A stretch of 52,072 nt of DNA from Deltaproteobacteria bacterium. GTDB lineage: Bacteria; Desulfobacterota; DSM-4660; Desulfatiglandales; HGW-15. Under the pieces are notes generated by a model that saw nothing but the letters and a program-made list of their open reading frames with translations, did no database searches and was not told the DNA's origin. Location: NCBI GenBank assembly GCA_016930835.1, contig JAFGGA010000032.1, positions 1 through 52,072 on the forward strand. The letters are read 5' to 3'. Shown one piece after another: positions 9,445-18,654 of this stretch; the first letter of the stretch is position 1; each line of letters opens with the position of its first letter. The position numbers and the translations under genes are program-made.

Positions 9445-10431
9445 ATGATGATTGAAGTAAAAAATACATCGTCTCCTGATCAAGATATATCAAACAATGA
9501 GGATAAGGACCTCAATGAAAAGGAGATGCTTGATTTCAGCCCGGTTGTACAGACCGTGGAACGGGGTCTCATCCCTTATGATCCCCTTCAGATGTACCTG
9601 TTGGAGATCAAAAACTATTCCCTTTTGACAAGAGAGGAAGAGATTGAGCTAGCCATAAGATATAGGGAAAAAGATGATCAAGAGGCCGCTTATCGGCTCG
9701 TCACCTCCAATCTGAGACTGGTGGTGAAGATCGCTATGGATTTCAACAGATATTGGACAAAAAGCCTACTGGACCTGATCCAGGAAGGTAATGTGGGCCT
9801 TCTACAAGCCGTTAAAAAATTCGATCCTTATAGGGGTATTAAATTTTCGTATTATGCATCATTTTGGATCAAGGCCTATATGCTTAAATTTATTATGGAA
9901 AACTGGAAGCTGGTCAAGATAGGCACCACCCAGACCCAAAGGAAATTATTCTTTAACCTGGCCAAAGAGAGAGATCGGCTATTGGCCGATGGCTTTAGTC
10001 CTGAACCCAAACTATTGGCCGAGCGTCTTGATGTGAAAGAAGAAGATATCGAAGAGATGACTCAGCGCCTCAGGGGCGGTGAGGTTTCCATTAATGCCCC
10101 TGTCAGTGATAATGGTAAAGAAGAATATGGCGCTTTTATTTCGGACCAGGCCCAGGACGTGGACGCACAGCTTTCAGACAGCGAAAACAAGGCTATTCTT
10201 CTAAAAAAGCTGGACGAATACAGAGAACGTTTATCGGAAAAGGAATTGGATATTTTTGACAATCGGATCATGGCCGAAGAACCCATGACGCTTCAGGAAT
10301 TGGGGGATAAATATCAGATTTCACGCGAGCGGGTCCGCCAGGTTCAGGTGAAGATCACCAAAGACATTAAGAAATGGCTCATGGAAGAGATCCCCAATTT
10401 CGAGGAGGAATTCTCGGATTACTTGAGTTAA
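9445..10431 (+). CDS. rpoH: RNA polymerase sigma-32 family factor
   Basis: 328 residues. Sigma region 1.2 is at ~50-85, region 2 at ~85-155 (DLIQEGNVGLLQAVKKFDP), and region 4 at ~255-315 (TLQELGDKYQISRERVRQVQ). The RpoH box QRKLFFNL at 165-172 separates it from RpoD-type factors. RpoH directs transcription of heat-shock and protein-folding genes. It is longer than the E. coli protein, with an acidic N-terminal extension of ~45 residues. In other bacteria the RpoH box is involved in chaperone- and FtsH-dependent control. Confidence 0.9.
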   Translation: MMIEVKNTSSPDQDISNNEDKDLNEKEMLDFSPVVQTVERGLIPYDPLQMYLLEIKNYSLLTREEEIELAIRYREKDDQEAAYRLVTSNLRLVVKIAMDFNRYWTKSLLDLIQEGNVGLLQAVKKFDPYRGIKFSYYASFWIKAYMLKFIMENWKLVKIGTTQTQRKLFFNLAKERDRLLADGFSPEPKLLAERLDVKEEDIEEMTQRLRGGEVSINAPVSDNGKEEYGAFISDQAQDVDAQLSDSENKAILLKKLDEYRERLSEKELDIFDNRIMAEEPMTLQELGDKYQISRERVRQVQVKITKDIKKWLMEEIPNFEEEFSDYLS

Positions 10432-10504
10432 CCGTATCTAAACCTTGACCCCTTTCTCCCGATGTATTGGGAGAAAAATCAATAAAAATGGAATAGGTGT
10501 TTTT

Positions 10505-12271
10505 ATGTGTTTCCTAAAACCCATAACATTGGGTGGTTTCAGAAGGATGGGATATGTAATCTTGATCCCGCTATTCTGTGCCCTACTGTCCTGTGCCGGT
10601 GTTCCATCTATGGAGATGGATTCCAAAATCGATCAAAAAATATCCGAGACGGAATTTCAGGTTGTTGAGAAGGATCCACTGATAGATCGATATGCTCATT
10701 TTCTAAAAGCTTCTTTATATGCCTCCCACGGGCAATACGAAAAGGCCAGATTGCATCTCCTGGAAACCCTCCAAGATGATCCGAATTCGCCTTATCTGCA
10801 TAAAAAAATGGCCGTCCTATCCCAAAAGCTGCGTGACACGAAAGGTGCCGTCCAATATGCGAAACGCGCCATTGAACTGGCGCCGGAGGATATCGGGGCG
10901 CGCATTCTTTTGGCAGAAATTTACGCCCTCTCTTCGGATGAAGACGCCGCCATGGATGGCTACCAGGAGATACTCAAACTCAAACCCGATCAGCATAGAA
11001 TACGACTTACGTTGGTAACCATGCTGATCAAAAAGGAAAGATACCATGAGGCACTGGATCATCTGAATACTCTTATTGAACAAGATCCCGATCTGACCAT
11101 CGCTTACTATTATCGGGGAAGGATACAGTTGGAGCTTAAGCAATATCCGGAAGCGGAGAAGGATTATATCAAAGCACTCGAATTGAATGAGGCCATGCAG
11201 CCGGCGTTTTTCGATCTTGCCGGCCTGTATCAATTACAGGAAAGGTTCGAAGAGGCCGTTGATGTATACGAAAAAATGTTGACCTATTATCCATCCAACA
11301 TGTCCGTTAAAGAACGACTGATTAATCTTTACTACAGACTCGGCGATGAGGAAAAGGTTCAAGAACAGGCAGAGGCCATTCAAAAAGAATCCAGCCCGGG
11401 AGACCCTGTGCGTCAAACGCTTGGGCTTATTTATCTAAAAAGCGGCAAGCTGGATGAGGCCGTTATTGAGCTGGATCTCATAGTATCCGCTTGGCCTGAC
11501 GATGATAAATCAAGGTATTATCTTTCGCTGGCCCTTGAGGAAAAAAATGATTTGGAAAAGGCCCTGGAGCATCTTGCTTTGATAAAACCGAAATCTTCGT
11601 TTTACATAAACGCCCAGGTCCATACGGCTTATATCCTGAACGAGCAGGAGAAGGATGAAGAAGCCATCGTTGTCCTTCAAAAGGTCCTTGCCGTTGATCA
11701 AAACAAGATAGATATCTATCTCATGCTCTCTTCCATATATGAAACCAAAGAGGCATTTGTTGATGCCATTAAAATCCTGGAAGATGGCTTGAAAGTCGAG
11801 CAGGACAACCTCGAACTCCTTTTTCGGTTGGGGGTGATTTACGATAAATCCGGTAATAAGGATATGTCTCTTAAACAAATGAGAAGGATATTGGAGCTTG
11901 ATCCTGAACACGCGGACGCCTTGAATTATATCGGGTATACTTATGCGGAGCAGGGGATCAAATTGGATGAGGCCTTGGATCTGATTCAACGGGCCTTGGC
12001 GCTCAAGCCCGACAGCGGTTATATCATAGACAGTTTAGGTTGGGTTTATTATCAGCAAGGATTATATGATGAGGCATTAAGATCCCTTGAAAAGGCTATT
12101 TCTATTGTCCCCAATGATCCGACCATTGCCGAACACCTTGGGGATGCCTATTTTAAGAAAATGCATTACCGGAAATCCTTGGAGATGTATAAAAAAGCAC
12201 TTTCCCTCAATCATATTCAGCAGGATAAAATTAAAGAAAAGATCGAAGCTCTAGAGAGGCTTTTACAATAA
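10505..12271 (+). CDS. Tetratricopeptide repeat lipoprotein
   Basis: 588 residues from the ATG at 10505, chosen because AGGTG lies six bases upstream. The ATG at 10547 also gives a signal peptide but has no room for a ribosome site. The N-terminus carries a lipoprotein signal (YVILIPLFCALLSC), so the protein should be anchored to a membrane on the periplasmic side. The rest is a chain of about a dozen TPR units of 34 residues (for example AIVVLQKVLAVDQNKIDIY and the final SLEMYKKALSLN). TPR arrays bind partner proteins. The LolB-like gene directly downstream suggests a role in envelope assembly, but the partner is unknown. Confidence 0.85.
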   Translation: MCFLKPITLGGFRRMGYVILIPLFCALLSCAGVPSMEMDSKIDQKISETEFQVVEKDPLIDRYAHFLKASLYASHGQYEKARLHLLETLQDDPNSPYLHKKMAVLSQKLRDTKGAVQYAKRAIELAPEDIGARILLAEIYALSSDEDAAMDGYQEILKLKPDQHRIRLTLVTMLIKKERYHEALDHLNTLIEQDPDLTIAYYYRGRIQLELKQYPEAEKDYIKALELNEAMQPAFFDLAGLYQLQERFEEAVDVYEKMLTYYPSNMSVKERLINLYYRLGDEEKVQEQAEAIQKESSPGDPVRQTLGLIYLKSGKLDEAVIELDLIVSAWPDDDKSRYYLSLALEEKNDLEKALEHLALIKPKSSFYINAQVHTAYILNEQEKDEEAIVVLQKVLAVDQNKIDIYLMLSSIYETKEAFVDAIKILEDGLKVEQDNLELLFRLGVIYDKSGNKDMSLKQMRRILELDPEHADALNYIGYTYAEQGIKLDEALDLIQRALALKPDSGYIIDSLGWVYYQQGLYDEALRSLEKAISIVPNDPTIAEHLGDAYFKKMHYRKSLEMYKKALSLNHIQQDKIKEKIEALERLLQ

Positions 12272-12272
12272 G

Positions 12273-13175
12273 TTGCGATCCTTGCGCCACCTTCAAATGG
12301 GCACCGTATCCCGTTGGACGGACATGATGAAAACCTTTCCCTTATTCTTGCTTCTTCTAGCCCTTCCTTGTTACCTCCGTCAAAGAAGGATCCAAGTCCT
12401 CACCATCCTATGCCTCATCTTTATTCCTTTCTCCATGGTTTTCCTTCAAGGCTGCGCCATGACTTCATTCATGTGTTATCAGGAACAACTAAGTCCCGAC
12501 GAAACAGAAACCTTACTATTGGATATCCGGGAGCAGGAAGAAAAGGTCGTTTCTTTTTACGCCGTAGGTCATATCACGGTCAAAGGTTGGATGTGGGAAT
12601 CCGATGCGAGGATATTCATAGCCGGGATCAAAGATCCTTTCAGCCTCAAGATCGAGATCACCCATATGTGGGGTCGTCCCATTCTTCATCTTTTGATTCG
12701 TGACGGAAAATTGGAGGTTCTTTCGTTTGATGAACAAAAGATATATCTGGGTCGTTTTACACCTGAAGCTCTATCCAGGTTCCTCCCGGGTGTCATGGCG
12801 GATCAGGATCTGATCTGGTCTGTTTTAAGGGCCTACCCTTATCTTATAAATGGTTTTCACATCGGAGACCCGGGCCCGGGCCAAATTAACCTGTTTAACC
12901 CCCGGGAAGAAGAAAGGATTGAACTGGATATGGAAACCCTTTTGGTTAAGACTGTGTCCTTCCCTGGACGGGGTATCCATCTGGATTTTTCGAATATTCG
13001 AGAGCATGATAACATAGCCTATGCCGTAGAGGTGAGGATGAGACATGATCACGAAAAAAAGACCCTGATTATTCGTAATGAAAAGATGGTCTTCAATGCG
13101 GACATACCTGATCCCATCTTTACCATAAAGAGGTTGGACTCTTTTAAAATGGTCTATCTGGATGAAGAGGAGTAA
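12273..13175 (+). CDS. LolB/DUF4292-like lipoprotein
   Basis: About 300 residues if the TTG at 12273 is the start. The true start is unsure: ATGs at 12297 and 12324 are alternatives and none has a strong ribosome site. A hydrophobic stretch ends in the lipobox LQGC (~residues 58-61). After that comes a beta-rich domain with a pattern typical of LolB-type folds (VSFYAVGHITVKGWMWESDA and DPFSLKIEITHMWGRPILHL), with a hydrophobic cavity suited to binding lipid or lipoprotein acyl chains. It begins one base after the TPR gene, so the two form an operon. LolB-like function is inferred from fold pattern, not a clear orthology. Confidence 0.6.
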   Translation: MRSLRHLQMGTVSRWTDMMKTFPLFLLLLALPCYLRQRRIQVLTILCLIFIPFSMVFLQGCAMTSFMCYQEQLSPDETETLLLDIREQEEKVVSFYAVGHITVKGWMWESDARIFIAGIKDPFSLKIEITHMWGRPILHLLIRDGKLEVLSFDEQKIYLGRFTPEALSRFLPGVMADQDLIWSVLRAYPYLINGFHIGDPGPGQINLFNPREEERIELDMETLLVKTVSFPGRGIHLDFSNIREHDNIAYAVEVRMRHDHEKKTLIIRNEKMVFNADIPDPIFTIKRLDSFKMVYLDEEE

Positions 13176-13235
13176 GACTTTCAATTTTTTCGCTTGTGAA
13201 TCATTTACCGCCCCTTCTCTCTATGGGAGAATATC

Positions 13236-13574
13236 ATGGATCCTCACAAGATCGTCATTTACCATCACCCGAATCCGGAGTTACGTTCCTTCCTGACCAT
13301 GATTGAGATCTCAACGCATCGCGTGGAACATTTTAAGAAACCGTTAAGCAGCGAATCCAAGGATGTTTTAAAAAAATTGGGTGTGATCGGCGCCGGGATC
13401 GTGAAAGATGTTTTGAATACCCCAGGCATTAAAGAGCTTCATATAAAACCAAAAGAACTCATCGTCAAAAAAGAGGCTGATTGCACATGGGAGGAGATTG
13501 AAGGTAAGGTCATAAAGATATTGAACCACTCATTTCGAAGAAAAGAGATAAGAGTCGTTCACACCAAGAACTGA
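13236..13574 (+). CDS. Nfu/NifU N-terminal-domain protein
   Basis: 112 residues. The pattern VLNTPGIKELHIKPKELIVK followed by DCTWEEIEGKVIKIL matches the Nfu N-terminal domain, normally fused to a C-terminal CxxC iron-sulfur scaffold. Here there is no cysteine pair (one Cys only), so it cannot assemble a cluster by itself. Stand-alone Nfu_N proteins are known but their role is not settled. The ATG at 13236 has GGGAG upstream. Conserved order with the methyltransferase-like gene 20 bases downstream would be worth comparing. Confidence 0.65.
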   Translation: MDPHKIVIYHHPNPELRSFLTMIEISTHRVEHFKKPLSSESKDVLKKLGVIGAGIVKDVLNTPGIKELHIKPKELIVKKEADCTWEEIEGKVIKILNHSFRRKEIRVVHTKN

Positions 13575-13593
13575 TATATCGAGTTGGTTGAGC

Positions 13594-14712
13594 ATGATAT
13601 TCCAAGAACCCCCCTTAGATCACCCCGTTGAAGAAAAGATTCAGTGGGCACGACATTATTATCAATTATTCAAGGACTTTCTTCTTAGAGATGAGGCGGT
13701 ACATGCTTTGCTGAACCAGTTTGAGAAGGCCGCGCGTCTCTCCCGTGAAGCGATGGAGGCTGCAGGTATCATGGATGAATGCAGGGTTTGCGAGGAGGAT
13801 GAAGGCGGATCGTGTTGCGGTGCGGGATTGGAAAACAAGTACAGCGCCGTGCTCCTGTTGACCAATCTTCTTCTTGGGCGGCAACTGCCGGAAAAGCGTT
13901 TTGACCCCAAAGGCTGCTTTTTTTTAGGTAGGACGGGTTGCAGCCTTTTGGCCCGGCATGTCATATGCGTTAATTATCTATGCAAAAAGATCATTGATGG
14001 AATTCCCTCCAATGTGATAGCCGACCTCCGTGAAAAAGAAGGCACGGAACTTCAAATTTTGTTCAGGATCCATGAGCGCATCAAGGACCAATTGAGAGCT
14101 ATTGACGAAAAGACCAAGCGAACCATCGAAGCCGTCGCCCGTTTTTATGATCATAAAATGGTGGGCCATCTTGGACCTTTGGGCTTTCGAAGATCCACGG
14201 ACCTGACCCGATTAGTGGAGTGTCTTTGCCATCTCATCCATCAAGGGTTCCTTTTGCCCGGGAAATCCCTGTTCTTGGACATGGGTTGCGGGGATGGAAG
14301 GGTCAACGTGTTGCTGAGCTACCTGGTTCAAAGTTCCATTGGTATTGAACTGGATGAGTGGACCCTTGATGAATATATCCCTTTAAAAAAAGAACTCGAT
14401 GACCTACTGCAAGGTCGTTCCCTGCTTATTCCACCGGATAATATTCACCTCTTTCATGGAGACTCCCTGGATAAAGGCCTGCAAGAGACGATATTGAAAA
14501 AAACAGGTCTGGGATTTCATGATTTTCATCTGTTCTATACATATCTGACCATGCATGAAGAGTTTGCCGCATTGATCGCACAAAAAGCCCGAAAAGGCGC
14601 GGTATTTATGGTTTATGGATTGGATAAGATCATACCCCGTTTTAAGGGTTTGACGCTATTAACACCGGATAAACCGTTAGCAGGGGTCATTGCCCTTTAT
14701 CAAAAACCGTAA
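13594..14712 (+). CDS. Cys-rich protein with C-terminal SAM methyltransferase-like domain
   Basis: 372 residues. The N-terminal ~150 residues contain grouped cysteines (CRVCEEDEGGSCCGAG, then CFFLGRTGCSLL, CVNYLCKK) that could hold a metal or iron-sulfur cluster. The C-terminal part (~220-372) shows an S-adenosylmethionine motif I, FLDMGCGDGRVNVLLSYL, with acidic motif II GIELDEW. No catalytic NPPY or equivalent is evident, so the substrate cannot be named. The ATG at 13594 is preferred over a TTG two codons upstream; neither has a good ribosome site. It follows the Nfu_N gene closely, which suggests one transcript. Confidence 0.6.
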   Translation: MIFQEPPLDHPVEEKIQWARHYYQLFKDFLLRDEAVHALLNQFEKAARLSREAMEAAGIMDECRVCEEDEGGSCCGAGLENKYSAVLLLTNLLLGRQLPEKRFDPKGCFFLGRTGCSLLARHVICVNYLCKKIIDGIPSNVIADLREKEGTELQILFRIHERIKDQLRAIDEKTKRTIEAVARFYDHKMVGHLGPLGFRRSTDLTRLVECLCHLIHQGFLLPGKSLFLDMGCGDGRVNVLLSYLVQSSIGIELDEWTLDEYIPLKKELDDLLQGRSLLIPPDNIHLFHGDSLDKGLQETILKKTGLGFHDFHLFYTYLTMHEEFAALIAQKARKGAVFMVYGLDKIIPRFKGLTLLTPDKPLAGVIALYQKP

Positions 14713-14720
14713 TGTTAATA

Positions 14721-14749
14721 TTGACTAAGTTCGATAAACCTGTTATATG
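14721..14749 (+). promoter_or_regulatory. Candidate sigma-70 promoter for the FHA/MBL pair
   Basis: TTGACT at 14721-14726 and TATATG at 14744-14749, separated by 17 bases, lie 139 bases upstream of the FHA gene in an AT-rich gap. The -35 is one base from consensus. It directly follows the end of the methyltransferase-like gene, so it would start a new transcription unit. Confidence 0.45.
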
Positions 14750-14887
14750 TTAATGCAAATTAGATCAAGGCATCTATATGAATATTTGCAATTTACATTA
14801 AGAAAAAAACTTGATTAACTACATCAACACAAGACCGGAGAACCATGAAAGGGCCTTTCTAAACGCAACCCATACATCAGGGGAACA

Positions 14888-15322
14888 ATGAATAAAAAAG
14901 ATGAAAAAACCATACGTACGGACAGGCACTACCTTGACAAGGCCAAGGCGGTTGATTCCGGGTTCTCTCGGACATTAGAGATATCGCGGGACACCTTTAT
15001 CGGTGAAATCACATCCAAGCAACATGCCTATCTAGAAGTCCTGGATGAAAAGAATACAAGGTTTGAATTGGGGGAAGCGGAGGCCATCATCGGTCGTACC
15101 CCTGAATGTGACATTCAACTTCCCGCGGGCAATGTTTCCCGAACGCACGCCCGCATCACTTTTCGCAATGAAGAGTATCAGATAGAAGACCTGGAAAGTA
15201 CAAACGGCATCTATGTAAATGGAATAAAAATCGAAAAATGCATTTTGCGGAACCATGATCTTTTGGATATCGGCGGTGTGAAGATTCTTTTTAATGAGGA
15301 AAAGATCAGACAGGAGCCATAA
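14888..15322 (+). CDS. FHA-domain protein
   Basis: 144 residues. The C-terminal ~90 residues are a forkhead-associated domain with the expected core: FELGEAEAIIGRTPECDIQL, then NVSRTHARI and DLESTNGIYVNG. FHA domains read phosphothreonine on partner proteins. The N-terminal ~45 residues are charged and could be a flexible docking segment; they contain several Thr and Ser. It shares one base with the downstream metallo-hydrolase (TAATG), so the two are almost certainly made together and may act as sensor and effector. No serine/threonine kinase is encoded in the window. Confidence 0.88.
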   Translation: MNKKDEKTIRTDRHYLDKAKAVDSGFSRTLEISRDTFIGEITSKQHAYLEVLDEKNTRFELGEAEAIIGRTPECDIQLPAGNVSRTHARITFRNEEYQIEDLESTNGIYVNGIKIEKCILRNHDLLDIGGVKILFNEEKIRQEP

Positions 15323-16206
15323 TGATCTCTGACGGAACAAAGATGCATGTGGGTTTTTGGGGAACTCGCGGGTCCATCTCCACCCCCGGTCGCGTCACGG
15401 AAAAATACGGTGGCAACACCCCTTGTGTGGCCGTAAGGTGCCATGACGTTCAGATCATCTTTGATGCAGGGACCGGGATCCGAAACTTGGGAATCGATCT
15501 CTTGGAAGAAAACAAGAGAGATAAAAGCAACCCGTCCTTGCATCTTTTTCTCAGCCATACCCACTGGGATCATATCCAAGGCCTGCCTTTTTTTCAGCCC
15601 TCATATCTGAAAGATACCAAGCTTAACATCTATGGAAGCCCCAACAAGGAAAAATTCTTGGCCTCGATTCTACAGGATCAGATGAACTATGATTATTTTC
15701 CCGTTTCCATGTCCGCGTTTGCCGCGGATATCAATATTCAAGAGATCATGGAAGATGTGGTTCACCTCGATCCCCTTGCGATCGAATGGCAGGAACAGAT
15801 TTATCACCCTGGAGGATCGGTGCGGTACAAGGTAAGCTTGGACGGGAAGAAGGTCGTTTATGCGACTGACGTGGAATTGAACCGCATTCTGGATGCTAAT
15901 GGGGATAAAGAAAAAAAGGCCATGGATGATTACACCGATTTTATTCAAGGTGTGGATCTCTTGATCGCGGATGCCCAATACACGGATGCCGAATATGCGG
16001 ATAAAATCGGTTGGGGCCATTCATCCATATCGGTCTTATTGGACATTGCATCCAAGGCAAAGGTCAAGCGACTCGCTATTTTTCATCATGATCCGCAACA
16101 TTCGGATAAATTTTTAGATGAACTCTGGGTTTCTAATCGCGCCCGATTTAATACAAACGGCATGGAGTTGTTCTGGGCAAGAGAAGGTATGACCCTCGCG
16201 ATTTGA
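15322..16206 (+). CDS. Metallo-beta-lactamase-fold hydrolase
   Basis: 294 residues. The N-terminus MHVGFWGTRGSISTPG and the metal motif SHTHWDHIQGLPFF (~76-90) place it in the MBL-fold group close to RNase Z and cyclic-nucleotide phosphodiesterases. Further ligands appear as YATDVE (Asp, ~180), DAQYT and GWGHSS, and HHDP near the end. It is probably a cytoplasmic dinuclear Zn enzyme acting on a phosphodiester such as a cyclic nucleotide, but the substrate is not given by the sequence. The ATG at 15322 has AGGAG five bases upstream and overlaps the FHA gene. Confidence 0.85.
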   Translation: MISDGTKMHVGFWGTRGSISTPGRVTEKYGGNTPCVAVRCHDVQIIFDAGTGIRNLGIDLLEENKRDKSNPSLHLFLSHTHWDHIQGLPFFQPSYLKDTKLNIYGSPNKEKFLASILQDQMNYDYFPVSMSAFAADINIQEIMEDVVHLDPLAIEWQEQIYHPGGSVRYKVSLDGKKVVYATDVELNRILDANGDKEKKAMDDYTDFIQGVDLLIADAQYTDAEYADKIGWGHSSISVLLDIASKAKVKRLAIFHHDPQHSDKFLDELWVSNRARFNTNGMELFWAREGMTLAI

Positions 16207-16213
16207 TCATCCC

Positions 16214-16578
16214 TTATACAATCTTTAATACCCCCGCACCCTGAATATCTCCCTGTTTCAGTAAGGTGAGCACATGGTTGGCCTCCTTCAGATCAAACTC
16301 CGGGACCATAGGCTTTGTGCCTGTCTCCACCGCCAGAGGTAAAAACTCCAGAGCGTCTTACCGTGTCACGTTGGCCACGTTCTTGAATTGCTTCTCATGC
16401 CAGAGATGGGTGGTGTATTCCAATTCAGGAATGGGGTAGCAAAATCCTCCGAGACAACCATGTATTCTGCATAACCACCGTTTACATCAGGGGCAACTTT
16501 AAGGGGAAGATGGGCGTAACCTTTCCCCTTCTCTTTGATTGCCACCTCACGGATTTCCTTTAAGACCATTGCCTTCAT
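16214..16578 (-). pseudogene. Remnant of a zinc-dependent alcohol dehydrogenase
   Basis: Pieces of a medium-chain Zn alcohol dehydrogenase appear in order. They are the N-terminus MKAMVLKE (from 16578), the middle piece GGYAEYMVVSEDFA, then after a frame change IPELEYTTHLWHEKQ-FKNVANVTR, a stop codon, and DALEFLPLA to the normal C-terminal end GAGVLKIV (stop at 16214-16216). The catalytic Zn region, the structural Zn region and most of the Rossmann fold are missing. An intact member has ~330-340 residues; about 120 codons remain. So there are at least two internal deletions, one frameshift and one nonsense codon. It lies last in the minus-strand group led by the WYL regulator. Confidence 0.85.
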
Positions 16579-16606
16579 GGCACATCCTATGAAGCTGGGA
16601 TAACCG

Positions 16607-17233
16607 TCATTTGTCCAAATCTTTTAGTATCTTTTTAACCCGCTTCTGCTGGGGACCGGAAATATCAACCATTCGATCTGTCAGGACCTTTTTGAAATCC
16701 TCCTTATTGCCGGCATGGATAGCGGTTAAAGCCCGCTCCGCGTGCTGAGCCACTTCTTTCGGACGGCACATCTCCAGGTGCCGGAACAGGAGCGGAATGA
16801 TCTTTTTCTCATATGCCTTATTGGTGGAAGCGACATTTGCCAGAACAGAAACCCCATTATCCACGGTGATGACCGATCCATGCTCCATGGCCTCCATGAC
16901 CCGATCCAGGTGTTTGAAAATGCTCGGGGCCTCGAGTAAAGCAACGGCTGAAAGGGCTATCATCGCCCCCCACGCCAATCGATTGTTCGGACTGTGGAGG
17001 AGATTGATAAATGATGTTACATAGGGGGCGATGAGTTCGGGCCTGATGTAACCGATCTCATAGAGTACCTTCATGCAATCATTTTGGATGGCCTTGTTTT
17101 TATTGGATAGGTTTTGGACCAGCTCTTCAATATCACTCATCCGCTTCGTCCTTGCCAGCTCTTTTGCCAAGGTCTGATTCTGAGCATTATCACGTTGTCC
17201 CATTGATGATGAAAGTCGATCGATTATGGACAT
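16607..17233 (-). CDS. HEAT-repeat protein
   Basis: 208 residues starting at MSIIDRL; GGAGGTGATCAC just upstream decides this start over longer readings. It is all-helical with repeated ~38-residue units of HEAT/armadillo character (for example LIAPYVTSFINLLHSPNNRL and AQHAERALTAIHAGNKED). There is no signal peptide or membrane segment, so it is cytoplasmic. HEAT proteins are binding scaffolds and no enzymatic motif is present. Its ribosome site lies within the last codons of the DUF3795 gene (four-base gap), so the two are coupled. Confidence 0.75.
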   Translation of the reverse strand: MSIIDRLSSSMGQRDNAQNQTLAKELARTKRMSDIEELVQNLSNKNKAIQNDCMKVLYEIGYIRPELIAPYVTSFINLLHSPNNRLAWGAMIALSAVALLEAPSIFKHLDRVMEAMEHGSVITVDNGVSVLANVASTNKAYEKKIIPLLFRHLEMCRPKEVAQHAERALTAIHAGNKEDFKKVLTDRMVDISGPQQKRVKKILKDLDK

Positions 17234-17237
17234 GTGA

Positions 17238-17585
17238 TCACCTCCTGATGGATTGACGTTTCTGTTTAGCCATATCATCGGCATGCGCTTGAAGCCCGAT
17301 TTTTTTGATCTGTGCAATACACGCAGCCCGATCCGATCGGAAGATCATTCCGAATATCTTTGATATAAAATGATTGTATAACCTGCAATCCATCGGATTC
17401 GTAAATTCTTTACAGACCGCACAGGATGAATAACCCTTTTCCATACAGCATAATCGAACCTTGCACCATGTTGCTTTTTGATTATCATGACAACCTGGAC
17501 AACGTTCCTTAAGATAGGATCTACAGGCCCCGCAGTATAGGCCACAAAAAGCCACAAGGTCGGGGTGGGAAATCATCTCTCTCAT
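17238..17585 (-). CDS. DUF3795 cysteine-rich protein
   Basis: 115 residues starting at MREMISHP, set by GGAGGATCGA upstream. Cysteines recur in the DUF3795 pattern: AFCGLYCGACRSYLKERCPGC, then WCKVRLCCMEKGYSSCAVC and MDCRLYNHF. The family is thought to bind metal, but its function is not established. The C-terminal ~20 residues are basic. It lies downstream of the WYL regulator and four bases ahead of the HEAT gene, as one minus-strand unit. Confidence 0.8.
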   Translation of the reverse strand: MREMISHPDLVAFCGLYCGACRSYLKERCPGCHDNQKATWCKVRLCCMEKGYSSCAVCKEFTNPMDCRLYNHFISKIFGMIFRSDRAACIAQIKKIGLQAHADDMAKQKRQSIRR

Positions 17586-17703
17586 ATTCGATCCTCCTTT
17601 CAATTATATATATTTTTCACACCCATGCTGGAATGCTCGAAAAAAAACGATTCCGTTTCACGAGGTTCCCGCAATTTACAACCATAAATATGACAACTGT
17701 GTG

Positions 17704-18654
17704 TCATATATTTTTTAATGTCTGATATTTTCTTAAGATTTGGAGGCTTTTTTCGAGAATCATACGTTTGAGGTGAGGCGGTTCCAAGACTTCCACCATA
17801 TCGCCATAGCTTAGGATCATGCCGTAGAGCCATTCATCTTCCGGCATAGCGAGTTTAAGGATGATATATCCTTCGGAATCCGTGTCCATGGCGCCGTCCT
17901 TCAGATAGTCTCCTATATGGGCCTTGGCGGATGGATGAAATCGCAATGTGATCTCCATGGCATGTTGCTCCGCCTTCGTATCCATCTCTTTCATGAATTG
18001 GACAACCGTTTTATCCCGCCGTGTAAAATATTTATAAATGGGGCGGACATTCTCCATCCGGGAAAGGCGAAAAAGACGAAAATCATTTCTAAGGCGACAA
18101 AATCCATAAAGATACCATGAAAACCACTTGAACAGGATCGTCATAGGTTCCACCACCCTCTTCGTCATTTCCAAATGGTTATTGGTATAGCCAAATGTGA
18201 TGAGCGTGCGATTCTCAATACTCTTTTGAAGAATGGAAAACAATTCATGGCTGTTCTTCCCGATACTAAACGCACTAAAATCGATATGAAGTTGTTCCTT
18301 TCGGGATAAGATCTCGGTCTGCTGATAATCCCTGATCAACGTTTTCATCTTGTCCAGGGTGGTACGCATGTCTTTATTTTTGAGTGTGGAGCTGATGCTT
18401 TCCAGAGAGGTCAGGATAAAGAAAAGATCATGGGTGTTCATGAGTTGTCGATCAAGCTTGTATTCCTTCATGATCCCATAGCCTCCTTGGGCACCCCTAA
18501 GGGAGAGCAGAGGGATGCCGGCCAGGGCCAGAGTATCCATATCACGCTGGACCGTGCGCACGGATACCTCGAAATGGTCCGCCATCTCCCGGGCCGTGAC
18601 CACATCCCGGTTTATGAGATAAACCAGTTCAGAAAAGAGCCGGTCGATTTTCAT
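17704..18654 (-). CDS. WYL-domain transcriptional regulator (YafY type)
   Basis: 316 residues. Residues ~5-60 are a DeoR-like winged helix (ADHFEVSVRTVQRDMDTL), followed by LLSLRGAQGGYGI, typical for the YafY family. The middle WYL domain (~145-215) contains KWFSWYLYGFCRLRNDFRLF, and a C-terminal WCX extension follows. WYL domains bind nucleic-acid or nucleotide ligands in several phage-defence and stress regulators. The ATG at 18654 has AAGGTG upstream. It leads the DUF3795-HEAT group (119-base gap) and is divergent from the hybrid histidine kinase. Confidence 0.88.
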   Translation of the reverse strand: MKIDRLFSELVYLINRDVVTAREMADHFEVSVRTVQRDMDTLALAGIPLLSLRGAQGGYGIMKEYKLDRQLMNTHDLFFILTSLESISSTLKNKDMRTTLDKMKTLIRDYQQTEILSRKEQLHIDFSAFSIGKNSHELFSILQKSIENRTLITFGYTNNHLEMTKRVVEPMTILFKWFSWYLYGFCRLRNDFRLFRLSRMENVRPIYKYFTRRDKTVVQFMKEMDTKAEQHAMEITLRFHPSAKAHIGDYLKDGAMDTDSEGYIILKLAMPEDEWLYGMILSYGDMVEVLEPPHLKRMILEKSLQILRKYQTLKNI

